29,106 nucleotides of DNA from Sulfurovum sp. UBA1140 (GTDB taxonomy: Bacteria > Campylobacterota > Campylobacteria > Campylobacterales > Sulfurovaceae): NCBI GenBank assembly GCA_002311915.1, contig DCAF01000019.1, positions 24,069 to 53,174 on the forward strand. Reading direction: 5' to 3'. Under the pieces are notes generated by a model. That model saw nothing but the letters and a program-made list of their open reading frames with translations. It did no database searches and was not told the origin of the DNA. Made by a program: the position numbers and the translations under genes. Each line of letters begins with the position of its first letter. Positions within the stretch are counted from its first letter, which is position 1. Positions 1 through 7,640 of this stretch are shown in pieces.

Positions 1-63
1 TGAGAGCGTTAAGGATAAAGTTTTGAGATTGATTAAGAGCTAGAGGTAGTTCACTTTAATCTT

Positions 64-1512
64 TTAACAAATCACCACACTCTTAATCTCGGTGAACTCT
101 TCTAATGCCCATTTTGGTCCCTCTCTTCCAATGCCAGAGAGTTTGCTTCCTCCGTAGGGTTGAACGTCGAAACGGAGTGTTGGAATGTCGTTAATAACCA
201 CGCCTCCACACTCGGCATCTTCTATAAACTGTTGTGTCATTTTTAAATCATTGGTAAAAATAGAGAACTGTAAACCGTAAGGGGAATCGTTCATTTTTAC
301 AATGGCTTCTTCGTAACTGTTAACCCTTACCAAGCTTACAATTGGGGCAAAAACCTCTTCACAAATAATGCTCATATCATCGGTTACATCTGCCATGACG
401 GTTGGGGTAAAGCTACCACCTACAATCTTTGCACCTGTGAGTAGGGTGGCTCCTTCATCTTCGGCACTTTTTACCCATGTTATGGCACGATTTAATGATT
501 CATTGTCAATAAGTGGTCCCATAAAAGTATCCTCTTCATAAGGAGAACCCACTTTTAGAGTTTGTGTCTCTTTGGTCATGGCAATGGCAAATTCATCATA
601 AACGTCGGTATGTACATAAATTCTTTGTAACGAGATACAGACTTGACCACTGTTTACAAAAGCTCCAAATACACAACGCTGTGCCGCGGCTTCTACGTCG
701 GCTCCTTTATCAATAAATGTTGCTGCATTCCCACCCAACTCTAGGCTTACTTTTTTAATACCTGCTTGTTGAGTAATAATATGACCCACAGGAACAGAAC
801 CTGTAAACGAAAGAACTCTAGGGATAGAACTTTTAACCAACGTACTACCCACTTCTACGTCACCATAAACTACCGAAAGGGCATCTTTAATGGCATACTC
901 TGAACTGTTAAAGAGTTTTGCTAATTTATAGGCTGTTAACGGGGCTTCTGGAGTTGGTTTTAAAACCACGGCATTTCCTGCTCCAAGTGCTGGGGCTATC
1001 TTGTGAGCCACCAAATTTAAAGGAAAGTTAAAAGGGGTAATACACGCCACAACTCCCACAGGTACACGGGTAAAATAAGCGATGGTTTTTTTACCACTTG
1101 GGGCAATATCGGTCGGAATGGTCTCTCCATGTAGTGCTACGAGTTCTTTGGCAGTCAATTCAATGGTTTCGATACATCGGTCAACTTCTACCCGTGCAAA
1201 TGCCAAGGGTTTCGCCACTTCGTCAACGAGTGTTAATGCCATGTCCTCACGATAATGTCGCAACTTATCAGCCACATCTTCTAGCCATGCAACCCGTTGA
1301 TGAAGTGAAGATTTAGCAGTAGCTTTTGATGCCTTTTGAGCAATAAGTAATGCCCGTTTGGTATCTTCTGCATTACAAATAGGAGCACGACTTACCACCT
1401 CTCCACTGTAGGGGCTTCGTCGCTCTCTTAATACCTCTTTGGTCTCTTCGACACTGCCCATAAAAATTTGTGCATCATTAATTTTTTCACTGCTTTCAAA
1501 TATTCCAAACAT
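64..1512 (-). CDS. NAD(P)-dependent aldehyde dehydrogenase family protein
   Basis: This is a soluble aldehyde dehydrogenase superfamily enzyme that oxidises an aldehyde to the acid (or acyl) with NAD(P). Visible motifs, numbered from the chosen ATG, are the cofactor-side PFNFPLN (about 160-166), FTGS (about 236), the general-base motif ELGGN (258-262), and the nucleophile Cys292 in NSGQVCIS. The C-terminal PYGGSKLSGIGREG is also typical. At about 482 residues it has the usual family length. An ATG at 1512 with AAAGG about nine bases upstream is preferred over a TTG two codons earlier. A possible -10 (TATACT, 1534-1539 on the minus strand) lies just upstream, so it is probably monocistronic. 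The sequence resembles the lactaldehyde or non-phosphorylating glyceraldehyde-3-phosphate dehydrogenase group. The substrate cannot be fixed from sequence alone. Confidence 0.9.
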   Translation of the reverse strand: MFGIFESSEKINDAQIFMGSVEETKEVLRERRSPYSGEVVSRAPICNAEDTKRALLIAQKASKATAKSSLHQRVAWLEDVADKLRHYREDMALTLVDEVAKPLAFARVEVDRCIETIELTAKELVALHGETIPTDIAPSGKKTIAYFTRVPVGVVACITPFNFPLNLVAHKIAPALGAGNAVVLKPTPEAPLTAYKLAKLFNSSEYAIKDALSVVYGDVEVGSTLVKSSIPRVLSFTGSVPVGHIITQQAGIKKVSLELGGNAATFIDKGADVEAAAQRCVFGAFVNSGQVCISLQRIYVHTDVYDEFAIAMTKETQTLKVGSPYEEDTFMGPLIDNESLNRAITWVKSAEDEGATLLTGAKIVGGSFTPTVMADVTDDMSIICEEVFAPIVSLVRVNSYEEAIVKMNDSPYGLQFSIFTNDLKMTQQFIEDAECGGVVINDIPTLRFDVQPYGGSKLSGIGREGPKWALEEFTEIKSVVIC

Positions 1513-1565
1513 AAACAATTACCTTTTCTCTTTAGTATAACGCAATAACAATTAATCTTAATTTA

Positions 1566-1931
1566 TTATTTAACAAGACACCTTGCAGTATGAAATGGGC
1601 GTGAGTAGTTTGGTGAAGTAAAAAGATCCTCTTCTAAAAACCACTCTCTACTTTTATCAATCTCAACAAATTGAGCCACTTTTCGTTGCATACGGCTTTC
1701 ACAGATAACAGTTTCTCCTTTGGCAAAAGCAGATTTTACTCCTTCCATTCTATCGGTGGTAACTTTAAAATGAAATCCAATGGCTATAGCCCAAAAAAGT
1801 CCCATACCTAGCATTCCGTTTCTAATGGCAATCTTGGTAAAAAAAGGTCGGGTGGTTACAAAAAGTGTAATCAGCAAAGCAAAAGAAGCAATGACCAGAT
1901 AGCCACCCTCTAACTCTAAAAAATTTCCCAT
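1566..1931 (-). CDS. Small membrane protein of unknown function, FNR-type promoter
   Basis: I do not recognise this 121-residue protein. The N-terminal half holds two hydrophobic segments (about residues 8-27 and 38-54) separated by a short basic stretch. The C-terminal half is hydrophilic, with one Cys in the middle and one three residues from the end. The reading frame extends 14 codons further upstream. The ATG at 1931 is preferred because AGGAG sits at the right distance before it and because an upstream start would lie too close to the predicted transcription start near 1957. The gene diverges from the 2060 operon. The shared intergenic region carries a perfect FNR-type palindrome, so expression may respond to low oxygen. 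The function remains unknown. Confidence 0.7.
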   Translation of the reverse strand: MGNFLELEGGYLVIASFALLITLFVTTRPFFTKIAIRNGMLGMGLFWAIAIGFHFKVTTDRMEGVKSAFAKGETVICESRMQRKVAQFVEIDKSREWFLEEDLFTSPNYSRPFHTARCLVK

Positions 1932-1963
1932 ATTTGATTTCTCCTCATAGTCTAATTTGGTCA

Positions 1964-2033
1964 ATAATATCACAATTGACCTGCGTCAAAATTGATAAAC
2001 ATCAACATTATAAATCATAAAAACATCTATACT
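1964..2033. promoter_or_regulatory. Bidirectional CRP/FNR-type promoter
   Basis: A perfect 14-base palindrome TTGATAAACATCAA (1992-2005) matches the FNR consensus TTGAT-N4-ATCAA. A TATACT at 2028-2033 on the plus strand and a TATTAT at 1964-1969 on the minus strand lie symmetrically about its centre. With transcription starts near 2040 (plus) and 1957 (minus), the palindrome centre is at -41.5 for both, the classic class II activator position. A second, weaker palindrome, TTGACCTGCGTCAA (1976-1989), is centred 16 bases away. It falls between -35 and -10 of the minus promoter and at about -57.5 of the plus promoter. The regulator's identity (FNR, or an NssR- or CRP-like paralogue) is inference. 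Confidence 0.65.
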
Positions 2034-2059
2034 AATAAAAAAGAGAAAAAGAGGATAAT

Positions 2060-2434
2060 ATGAAAAAATACCTGCTTCTTGCCCTAAGTCTTGCCTTTCT
2101 ATTTACTGCATTTATGGCATTTCAAAAGAGTAGACCCATGGAAAAAAATGCACCCATCTACCAAGAGATAAAACGCTACTCTCCTTACTATATAGACAAA
2201 TGCTTTGGTGGCTTACAGATTATGAGTAAAATAGATGAAAACTTTAAAGAGAAGCCCTCGAATATGGAAGTTTTTCACCTTTTGGATTTTTTAGAACAGC
2301 AATGGGGTAAAGAGCATCTAAAAATAGTAGAAAATCAACTGATTGTAAGCGATGAAAAAAATGCTACTGTTGCAACACTCCCTATCATTAACCAAGAAGA
2401 TAGAGATTTTTTATATAAATTTTACGGAATATAG
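2060..2434 (+). CDS. Hypothetical exported or membrane-anchored protein
   Basis: This 124-residue protein starts with a short basic end and a hydrophobic segment (about residues 4-20), which is a signal peptide or signal anchor. A hydrophilic domain of about 100 residues follows, probably in the periplasm. I see no lipobox, although Cys48 is present in the mature part (DKCFGG). I recognise no family. The ATG is preceded by an AGAGGAT Shine-Dalgarno-like sequence and lies about 20 bases after the predicted FNR-dependent start site. It heads a run of three short genes on the plus strand, the next starting four bases after its stop. Confidence 0.65.
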   Translation: MKKYLLLALSLAFLFTAFMAFQKSRPMEKNAPIYQEIKRYSPYYIDKCFGGLQIMSKIDENFKEKPSNMEVFHLLDFLEQQWGKEHLKIVENQLIVSDEKNATVATLPIINQEDRDFLYKFYGI

Positions 2435-2437
2435 ACA

Positions 2438-2626
2438 ATGACACAGATTGTTATGACCCTAATTTTTAGTGTGGTTATGCTGGTATTTATGGGGTTCCCT
2501 GCCATGAAGATTGTAGAGTGGTTAGCCAAAAGAATAGAAATGAGTCAAGAGAGGCAAAATTTTCTAATTATTGCCATCACCATCTTTTTATCATTAATGA
2601 TTGGGCTTTTTCTACAGTTTTACTAA
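2438..2626 (+). CDS. Small two-helix membrane protein
   Basis: This is a 62-residue protein with two hydrophobic helices (about residues 3-25 and 42-61) joined by a short charged loop (AKRIEMSQERQN). It is almost certainly an inner-membrane protein. No family is recognised. It follows the 2060 gene by three bases and probably depends on its promoter and translation, since no strong ribosome-binding site precedes its ATG. A perfect 10-bp hairpin lies two bases after its stop codon. Confidence 0.6.
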   Translation: MTQIVMTLIFSVVMLVFMGFPAMKIVEWLAKRIEMSQERQNFLIIAITIFLSLMIGLFLQFY

Positions 2627-2627
2627 A

Positions 2628-2650
2628 GGTTTATGATAGAATCATAAACC
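2628..2650 (+). other. Perfect 10-bp intergenic hairpin
   Basis: GGTTTATGAT and ATCATAAACC form a perfect 10-bp stem around a three-base AGA loop between the 62-residue and 89-residue genes. No T-run follows on the plus strand, so a classical intrinsic terminator is unlikely. An RNA-processing or stability hairpin, or a protein-binding palindrome, fits better. Confidence 0.45.
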
Positions 2651-2673
2651 ATATAACCAAAGGATGACACACC

Positions 2674-2943
2674 GTGAATTTTTATCTACTCTTCTTTTTA
2701 CTCATTATTATTATTGGTTCCATTGTGAGCTATATCTATTTTATGAAAGAGAAAAAAGCTCAACTCATGGCAATAGAACAAGGTATCTGCCCCAAATGTA
2801 CCCACCCTACCATTGAGATTATTGATCAACGAACTACAGGATGCAGTGGTCCAAAGATGATAACTTTTGAGTGTCGTCACTGTAAATATATCTCGACCTT
2901 TCACATTTCAGGAAGCTGTAACAGTGGACGTTGTGGTGTTTAA
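2674..2943 (+). CDS. Membrane-anchored zinc-ribbon protein
   Basis: This 89-residue protein has an N-terminal membrane helix (about residues 3-24) followed by a cytoplasmic or periplasmic tail with a zinc-ribbon pattern: CPKC near residue 39 and CRHC near residue 68, plus two Cys in the terminal GSCNSGRCGV. The GTG start is preceded by AAGGATG. The gene is last in the short run starting at 2060 and overlaps the convergent gene downstream by a few bases. The metal-binding pattern is seen directly; the function is unknown. It could be a small redox or metal-sensing anchor protein. Confidence 0.6.
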   Translation: MNFYLLFFLLIIIIGSIVSYIYFMKEKKAQLMAIEQGICPKCTHPTIEIIDQRTTGCSGPKMITFECRHCKYISTFHISGSCNSGRCGV

Positions 2944-3242
2944 AACCCCACTTCGTCTAACTCTTTAAATTTATAAGCTTCCATAATATCTTCGATGGTC
3001 TCCTCTTCACGTACACAAAGTACCATCATCCCATCATTCATAAACTCTATATAAGATTCAAACTTATTCTCTAAAACAACAAAATCAACCCAACCCGTGA
3101 AATCTTCTCGTTTATCAAAAAATTGGGTGTTTTGAATCTTACCCTCATCAAAATCAATTAAAGCCCAACTCTTTGCTTCCATAAGTTTAGCTACTTTTGA
3201 CAGTTCTCCCTCATTTTTATCTATAGGTATCCAAATCAACAT
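2940..3242 (-). CDS. Small protein, possibly NifX/NafY-fold
   Basis: This 100-residue soluble protein has an AAAGGAG ribosome-binding site placed at the end of luxS. It starts one base after the luxS stop, so the two are cotranscribed and probably translationally coupled. The N-terminus (a strand, then a loop, then KVAKLMEAKSWALID) and the strand/helix spacing recall the dinitrogenase iron-molybdenum cofactor-binding family (NifX/NafY fold). No metal-binding Cys/His cluster is obvious and the match is by eye only. The pairing with luxS is noteworthy, but I cannot derive a role from it. Confidence 0.6.
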   Translation of the reverse strand: MLIWIPIDKNEGELSKVAKLMEAKSWALIDFDEGKIQNTQFFDKREDFTGWVDFVVLENKFESYIEFMNDGMMVLCVREEETIEDIMEAYKFKELDEVGF

Positions 3243-3243
3243 C

Positions 3244-3753
3244 TTATGCTCCTTTTAAAAGCTCCTTATCAAGCTTTAGTTTTTTATTATTCATCTTTCC
3301 TATCCCTCTTTTTATCACCTTACTTGCAATATTTTTTGCATCTTCAAGTGAGTGCATCGTATAGCTACCACACTGATATTTATTAAGTTCAGGAATATCT
3401 GATTCTGATTTTACCAACAATATATCTTTCATAGACGCTCTCCAAGCTTTTGCTACGATTTTTCTCTTTGGTGTACCAAGAAGTGACATATAAAAACCTG
3501 TTCGACAACCCATTGGAGATATATCAATAATTTCAACATTATCACTGTTAAGATGGTCACGCATAAATCCTGCAAAAAGATGCTCTAAGGTATGAATACC
3601 TTCTGAACTTAGTGTCTCTACATTTGGCACTACAAATCTTAAATCAAAAACAGTAATGGTATCCCCACTTGGAGAGGTCATTGTCTTAGCAACCCTAACA
3701 GCAGGTGCGTTCATTTTAGTATGGTCAACAGTAAAACTATCTAATAGTGGCAT
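3244..3753 (-). CDS. luxS: S-ribosylhomocysteine lyase LuxS
   Basis: LuxS cleaves S-ribosylhomocysteine to homocysteine and 4,5-dihydroxy-2,3-pentanedione, recycling the product of SAM-dependent methylation and supplying the AI-2 precursor. The zinc-site motif HTLEH is present (His54, Glu57, His58) with the third ligand Cys128 in KYQCGSYT. The catalytic Cys83 is in MGCRTGFY. At 169 residues it has the normal family length and is intact. AAGGA precedes the ATG. It is the first gene of a two-gene unit with the 100-residue gene downstream. Confidence 0.97.
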   Translation of the reverse strand: MPLLDSFTVDHTKMNAPAVRVAKTMTSPSGDTITVFDLRFVVPNVETLSSEGIHTLEHLFAGFMRDHLNSDNVEIIDISPMGCRTGFYMSLLGTPKRKIVAKAWRASMKDILLVKSESDIPELNKYQCGSYTMHSLEDAKNIASKVIKRGIGKMNNKKLKLDKELLKGA

Positions 3754-3809
3754 AATATAATCCTTATTATTTTTTGTGAATTATAGCGAGGTTAGTTAAG
3801 AGTGGATAG

Positions 3810-4010
3810 TTAGAGATATTTTATTTTAATCTTTTCTATCTTATGCTTCAAAATCCTCTGCAATATCTTATGTTCTGGAAAGAATAGCTCGATATTATTC
3901 ACAACAAAATATCTAAAAGCATAAAATTCACTCTCCACACAACATTCCTCTATCAACTCCTCAATATCAGGGTCAAACATCGAATAGTTAGTATAATTTT
4001 TCTCATCCAA
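3810..4010 (-). CDS. Short hypothetical ORF
   Basis: This is a 66-codon frame rich in Glu, Ile and Lys, with a TTG start and no convincing ribosome-binding site. An internal ATG at codon 11 is the only other in-frame start near the beginning. The encoded peptide has an acidic first half with a Cys pair (EECCVE) and a basic C-terminus (KHKIEKIKIKYL). I recognise no family. It lies between luxS and a repeat-rich intergenic region, so it may be a remnant or a spurious frame. Confidence 0.3.
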   Translation of the reverse strand: MDEKNYTNYSMFDPDIEELIEECCVESEFYAFRYFVVNNIELFFPEHKILQRILKHKIEKIKIKYL

Positions 4011-4163
4011 ATACTTTTTATAATGTCTCTAAAGAGTTGAATGAAAAGATTGGATACAGTCAGAGGAGTTAAAAAATATTCCTATTTTTTCAAGCGTTAA
4101 AGATAAGATTATGGGGGTTATTCAGAGGTTTTAGGGCAGACTTTAGTCACATAAAATAGTGGT

Positions 4164-4235
4164 CGAGGCTAAAGCCATCGGTTCCGTATATGCAATCTGC
4201 ATTCTCGGAATCGGCGTGTTTACACCCGAACTATT
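4164..4235 (+). repeat. Intergenic repeat, copy A
   Basis: This 72-base segment matches 23712-23783 in reverse orientation with six mismatches and no gaps. It contains GGCTAAAGCC and a hairpin-capable pair, CGGTTCCG and CGGAATCG, and ends in GTGTTTACACCCGAACTATT. The rest of the 277-base gene-free stretch (4011-4287) is AT-rich. Just before porB's stop there is a degenerate direct repeat of TTCACT units. I see no gene there. Confidence 0.7.
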
Positions 4236-4287
4236 GGGTTCAAAATAGCAAACAGTAAATTTTTTTCACTGTTCACTATTCACGAAA

Positions 4288-5241
4288 CTATACTCTAGCT
4301 TCTTCTCTTCGTTGTAGCATTATCCAGTTATCATCAATATCTTTTTGAATCTGATCAATAACATGACGATACTGAGGTTTAAATAGGTGTTTATAACGCC
4401 CTTGAGCCCCAAGATAATCTTCTGCTGTAATAATATTTTTTGGTCTATAAAGAATATTAAGTTCATGTCCATTAAGAATCTCATAGATTGGGAACATTAA
4501 AGAGTCTGTTGCCAAATCAGTTAAAGCAATGGTATCTTTTGGTTCAAATTTCCACTCTGTACAACAAGGAGATACCGTGTTAATAAAACAAGGTCCTTCA
4601 GTCTCTAAAGCTTTTTGGAAACCTTTAGCCATTAACTTCCATTTATTTGGAGCCAACTGTGCTACATACGGAGCACCGTGTGCTGCCATAATAGCAACAA
4701 TATCTTTTTTCTTCTCTTTTTTACCATAACTATGAGTACCAGCTTGTGCTGTAGAAGTGGTTGCACCTATTGGTGTTGCTGAACTTCTTTGACCACCTGT
4801 GTTGGCATAGTTTTCATTGTCAAGACAGATATAAGTAAAGTCATGACCTCTCTCCATTGCTCCTGAAAGCCACTGGAAACCAATATCAAAAGTAGAACCG
4901 TCACCACCAAATGCTACAAATTTAACTGGAGCCTCGTTGTCTTTAAGTGTACCTTTTTTCTTTCTTACTTTATGCATAACTTCTGCACCTGTAACAGCAG
5001 TAGCAGCATTTTCAAAACCAATATGAATCCAAGATGTATCCCATGATGTAAATGGATAAACAGCTGTAGAAACTTCCAAACAACCTGTGTTTGATGAAAT
5101 AACTAAGTTGTCATCGGTAGAGTTCATAAGCTCTCTAACAATCATAGAGTGAGCACAACCAGGACAGAGAGTGTGTGCACCCTCAAATCTGTCATTGTTG
5201 GTTGAAAACTCTTTTAAGTTTTTTACTGAAGTAATAGCCAT
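4288..5241 (-). CDS. porB: Pyruvate:acceptor oxidoreductase, beta subunit
   Basis: This is the thiamine-diphosphate subunit of the 2-oxoacid:ferredoxin/flavodoxin oxidoreductase that interconverts pyruvate and acetyl-CoA plus CO2. The TPP/Mg motif is seen as GGDGSTFDIG followed by NENYANTGGQ. Conserved cysteines include LCPGCAH near the N-terminus, TGCLE and PCCTEW, the type that binds a [4Fe-4S] cluster near TPP. It has the standard length of 317 residues. AAAGGAG precedes the ATG, three bases after porA. It is last in the porC-porD-porA-porB operon. In autotrophic Campylobacterota this enzyme can run in the reductive direction of the rTCA cycle; that use here is inference. Confidence 0.95.
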   Translation of the reverse strand: MAITSVKNLKEFSTNNDRFEGAHTLCPGCAHSMIVRELMNSTDDNLVISSNTGCLEVSTAVYPFTSWDTSWIHIGFENAATAVTGAEVMHKVRKKKGTLKDNEAPVKFVAFGGDGSTFDIGFQWLSGAMERGHDFTYICLDNENYANTGGQRSSATPIGATTSTAQAGTHSYGKKEKKKDIVAIMAAHGAPYVAQLAPNKWKLMAKGFQKALETEGPCFINTVSPCCTEWKFEPKDTIALTDLATDSLMFPIYEILNGHELNILYRPKNIITAEDYLGAQGRYKHLFKPQYRHVIDQIQKDIDDNWIMLQRREEARV

Positions 5242-5244
5242 TTC

Positions 5245-6477
5245 TTAACTCCTTTCCGTTTTAAAGAATCCTAAGCGTGGCCCTCTAAGACCAGAGAACT
5301 GTTGGATTTCTGTTGTAATGTAACCTGCATCAGCGTGTGCTTGTTGCTCTGTATAAATTCTTTCTGCCTCTTCAATAGAGAAGTCACGACCACCAAGACC
5401 ATAAATAAAGTTTGTTACGATTGGTCTGCTTACAGACGTATACATTGCAGCCGATACTTCGTTAAAGAATGCACCCATTGCTCCACCTGGAGATGAACGG
5501 TCAGTTACAGCAATAGCTTTAGCATTTTTCAATACTTCTCTTACCTCTTCATAAGGGAAAGGTCTAAAACATCTAATCGCTACAACTCCTGCTTTAATTC
5601 CTTTCTCTCTTATCCTTTTAGCAGCAACTCTAGCAGTCTCTACTGTCGTACCAAGACCAATAATTACAACATCTGCATCTTCCATATCATAACTCTCAAC
5701 TCTATTGTACTCTCTACCTGTAAGCTCTTTAAACTCTGCAAATACTGCGTCAATTACTAGTGTTGAATCCATAATCGCTTTGTGCTGTTTTGCTTTATGC
5801 TCAAAATGCCAATCTTCTTCTGTTTGTGCACCATAAGTTACTGGTTTCGAGAAATCAAGCATGTCATCAATTGGCTCAATTACACCAACAAAATCAATTG
5901 CTGCTTGGTCTGTCAATGGATATACATTTTGTGCAGTATGCGAAGTAATAAATCCATCTTGGTGAATCATCATTGGCAATCTTACCGATGGGTTCTCTGC
6001 AATTTTAAACGCACAAAGAGCAAGGTCATACGCCTCTTGAGCATTAAATGCACCCACTTGAAGCCAACCAGAATCACGACCAAGATACATATCAGCGTGG
6101 TCACCACGAACATTTAGTGGAGAAGCCAACGCTCTGTTTACAACATTAAGTATGATTGGGAGTCTCATACCAGATGCTTGGTAAAGAACCTCTGCCATCA
6201 ATGCAAAACCTTGAGAAGAGGTAGCTGTTGATACACGTCCACCAGCAGCTGAAGCACCAATACACCCTGACATTGCAGCATGTTCAGACTCAACCATTAC
6301 AAATTCGCCATCAATGTATCCATTAGCTACATAAGCACCATAATTCTCAACAATTGGTGTTGAAGGGGTAATAGGATATGCCACAACAACATCAACATCG
6401 GCTTGTCTTAAAGCTTGAGATGCAGCGTAGTTCCCGTCCCAAACTTCTCTTTCATTTAAATCAAATTTTACTGCCAT
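5245..6477 (-). CDS. porA: Pyruvate:acceptor oxidoreductase, alpha subunit
   Basis: This 410-residue subunit carries the transketolase-like pyrimidine-binding domain (about residues 15-240), with the hallmark AYPITPSTPIVE near the N-terminus and VESEHAAMSGCIGASAAG. A domain II with VVIIGLGTTVETAR follows at about 270. It partners PorB at the TPP site. Its start codon overlaps the porD stop (TAATG arrangement), indicating translational coupling. Subunit order and the four-gene architecture favour pyruvate over 2-oxoglutarate as substrate, since oor operons usually run delta-alpha-beta-gamma. Confidence 0.95.
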   Translation of the reverse strand: MAVKFDLNEREVWDGNYAASQALRQADVDVVVAYPITPSTPIVENYGAYVANGYIDGEFVMVESEHAAMSGCIGASAAGGRVSTATSSQGFALMAEVLYQASGMRLPIILNVVNRALASPLNVRGDHADMYLGRDSGWLQVGAFNAQEAYDLALCAFKIAENPSVRLPMMIHQDGFITSHTAQNVYPLTDQAAIDFVGVIEPIDDMLDFSKPVTYGAQTEEDWHFEHKAKQHKAIMDSTLVIDAVFAEFKELTGREYNRVESYDMEDADVVIIGLGTTVETARVAAKRIREKGIKAGVVAIRCFRPFPYEEVREVLKNAKAIAVTDRSSPGGAMGAFFNEVSAAMYTSVSRPIVTNFIYGLGGRDFSIEEAERIYTEQQAHADAGYITTEIQQFSGLRGPRLGFFKTERS

Positions 6478-6947
6478 TACGCTTCCTTACTTTTTTTCTC
6501 TTTTTTCTTTTTCTCTGGCCAACCAGCTAGAGACTCTTCTAAGTCAGTATATTCACCAAACATTAAAAGTGATTTTGGATTGGTAGGACATACTTCTACA
6601 CAAACTCCACACCCTTTACAGTGATCATAATCAATTCCTAGCATCTGCTTATCTCTTGAGATAATAGAAGTATCTGGACACCATACCCAACAGTTTTGAC
6701 AATCAATACAGATGTCTCTGTTATATACAGGCTTTATTACTCTCCATGACGCAACCGTTGCAGTGTATGAGTTAAACCCTGAGTAATTTCTCTCTTCTGC
6801 TTTTTTGAGTGCAATACCTGTAGCATCTCCATTAAACGAAGGAAGAACACTACCTTGATTGACCTCATCCCATCCTAGTAAATCAAAACCACCTTCAAGT
6901 TGACTCTGTCCTCTATTATCATTTGCTAATAATTTTAAATCTTGCAT
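6477..6947 (-). CDS. porD: Pyruvate:acceptor oxidoreductase, delta (ferredoxin) subunit
   Basis: This electron-transfer subunit carries two [4Fe-4S] motifs of the CxxCxxCxxxCP type: CIDCQNCWVWCP near residue 84 and CKGCGVCVEVCP near residue 111. An N-terminal extension of about 75 residues precedes the clusters, and the C-terminus is a Lys-rich tail. At 156 residues it is longer than archaeal PorD proteins. AGGAG precedes the ATG. The second gene of the operon, it starts 12 bases after the porC stop. Confidence 0.93.
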   Translation of the reverse strand: MQDLKLLANDNRGQSQLEGGFDLLGWDEVNQGSVLPSFNGDATGIALKKAEERNYSGFNSYTATVASWRVIKPVYNRDICIDCQNCWVWCPDTSIISRDKQMLGIDYDHCKGCGVCVEVCPTNPKSLLMFGEYTDLEESLAGWPEKKKKEKKSKEA

Positions 6948-6959
6948 TCGAACTCCTCT

Positions 6960-7523
6960 CTACTTAACTTCGTTGTATGCACGAGTAATCGCTTTCATAT
7001 TTCCATCAATAATCTTCTGAGGGAATTTAGCCAATACTCTTTTCATGCTCTCTAAAAAATAATCCAATTCAAACATACCTGAAATCTTTACAAATGCTCC
7101 AAGCATTGGTGCATTTGGAATAGAACGACCAATAGTATCTAAAGAGATTTGAACACAATCAACCGTGTATACTCTATCTTCTTTCCCTTGAAGTGCAGGA
7201 ATTCCAGTAATTAACTCCTCTTTAGAGAGGTGAGTCGTAATAATATATTTCGTAGACTCTTTTTCATTTACTTCAATGTTGTCTGTAAATGCCAAGGCAG
7301 GGTCAATAACCAATACATAATCAGGATTCATATATTTTGCATGATTAAAAATCTGCTCATCTGAAATTCTGTTATACGCTCTAAGAGCTGCTCCTCTTTT
7401 TGCAGAACCATACAATGCGAAAGCCTGAACTTCTTTACCTGTAGTTGCTACAACGTCTCCTAAACCTTTAGCACCAGATACGGCACCTTGACCAGCACGG
7501 CTATGCCATCTTATCTCTGTCAT
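6960..7523 (-). CDS. porC: Pyruvate:acceptor oxidoreductase, gamma subunit
   Basis: This 187-residue subunit is recognised by its opening TEIRWHSRAGQGAVSGAKGL and by the later PNAPMLGAFVKISG. The open frame runs 26 codons further upstream, but the ATG at 7523, preceded by GGAG and directly followed by the conserved family start, is clearly correct. It is the first gene of the por operon. A TATAAT on the minus strand at 7607-7612 is a plausible -10, which would give a leader of about 75 bases. Confidence 0.93.
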   Translation of the reverse strand: MTEIRWHSRAGQGAVSGAKGLGDVVATTGKEVQAFALYGSAKRGAALRAYNRISDEQIFNHAKYMNPDYVLVIDPALAFTDNIEVNEKESTKYIITTHLSKEELITGIPALQGKEDRVYTVDCVQISLDTIGRSIPNAPMLGAFVKISGMFELDYFLESMKRVLAKFPQKIIDGNMKAITRAYNEVK

Positions 7524-7606
7524 GATTTCTCCTACTTGTTTTTTTACGATTATGAGGTATTGTAATGTCCACCCTCTTAAAAGATGTTGCATAGTTGTCA
7601 AAAAAA

Positions 7607-7612
7607 ATTATA
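7607..7612 (-). promoter_or_regulatory. Candidate -10 box for the por operon
   Basis: A perfect TATAAT lies in the 117-base gap before porC. No good -35 box is visible, which is common in Campylobacterota promoters. This is a weak assignment. Confidence 0.3.
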
Positions 7613-7640
7613 ATATTTTCATGTGTATAGTTTCTATCCA

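Noticed and set aside
1..63. Similarity between the window start (GCGTTAAGGATAAAG) and about 4095 (GCGTTAAAGATAAGA) as another repeat
   Set aside because: The match is short and breaks down quickly. It is no better than expected for AT-rich intergenic DNA.
7596..7601. TTGACA on the minus strand as the -35 box of the por operon
   Set aside because: No -10-like hexamer lies at the right distance downstream, and the nearby TATAAT is upstream of it.
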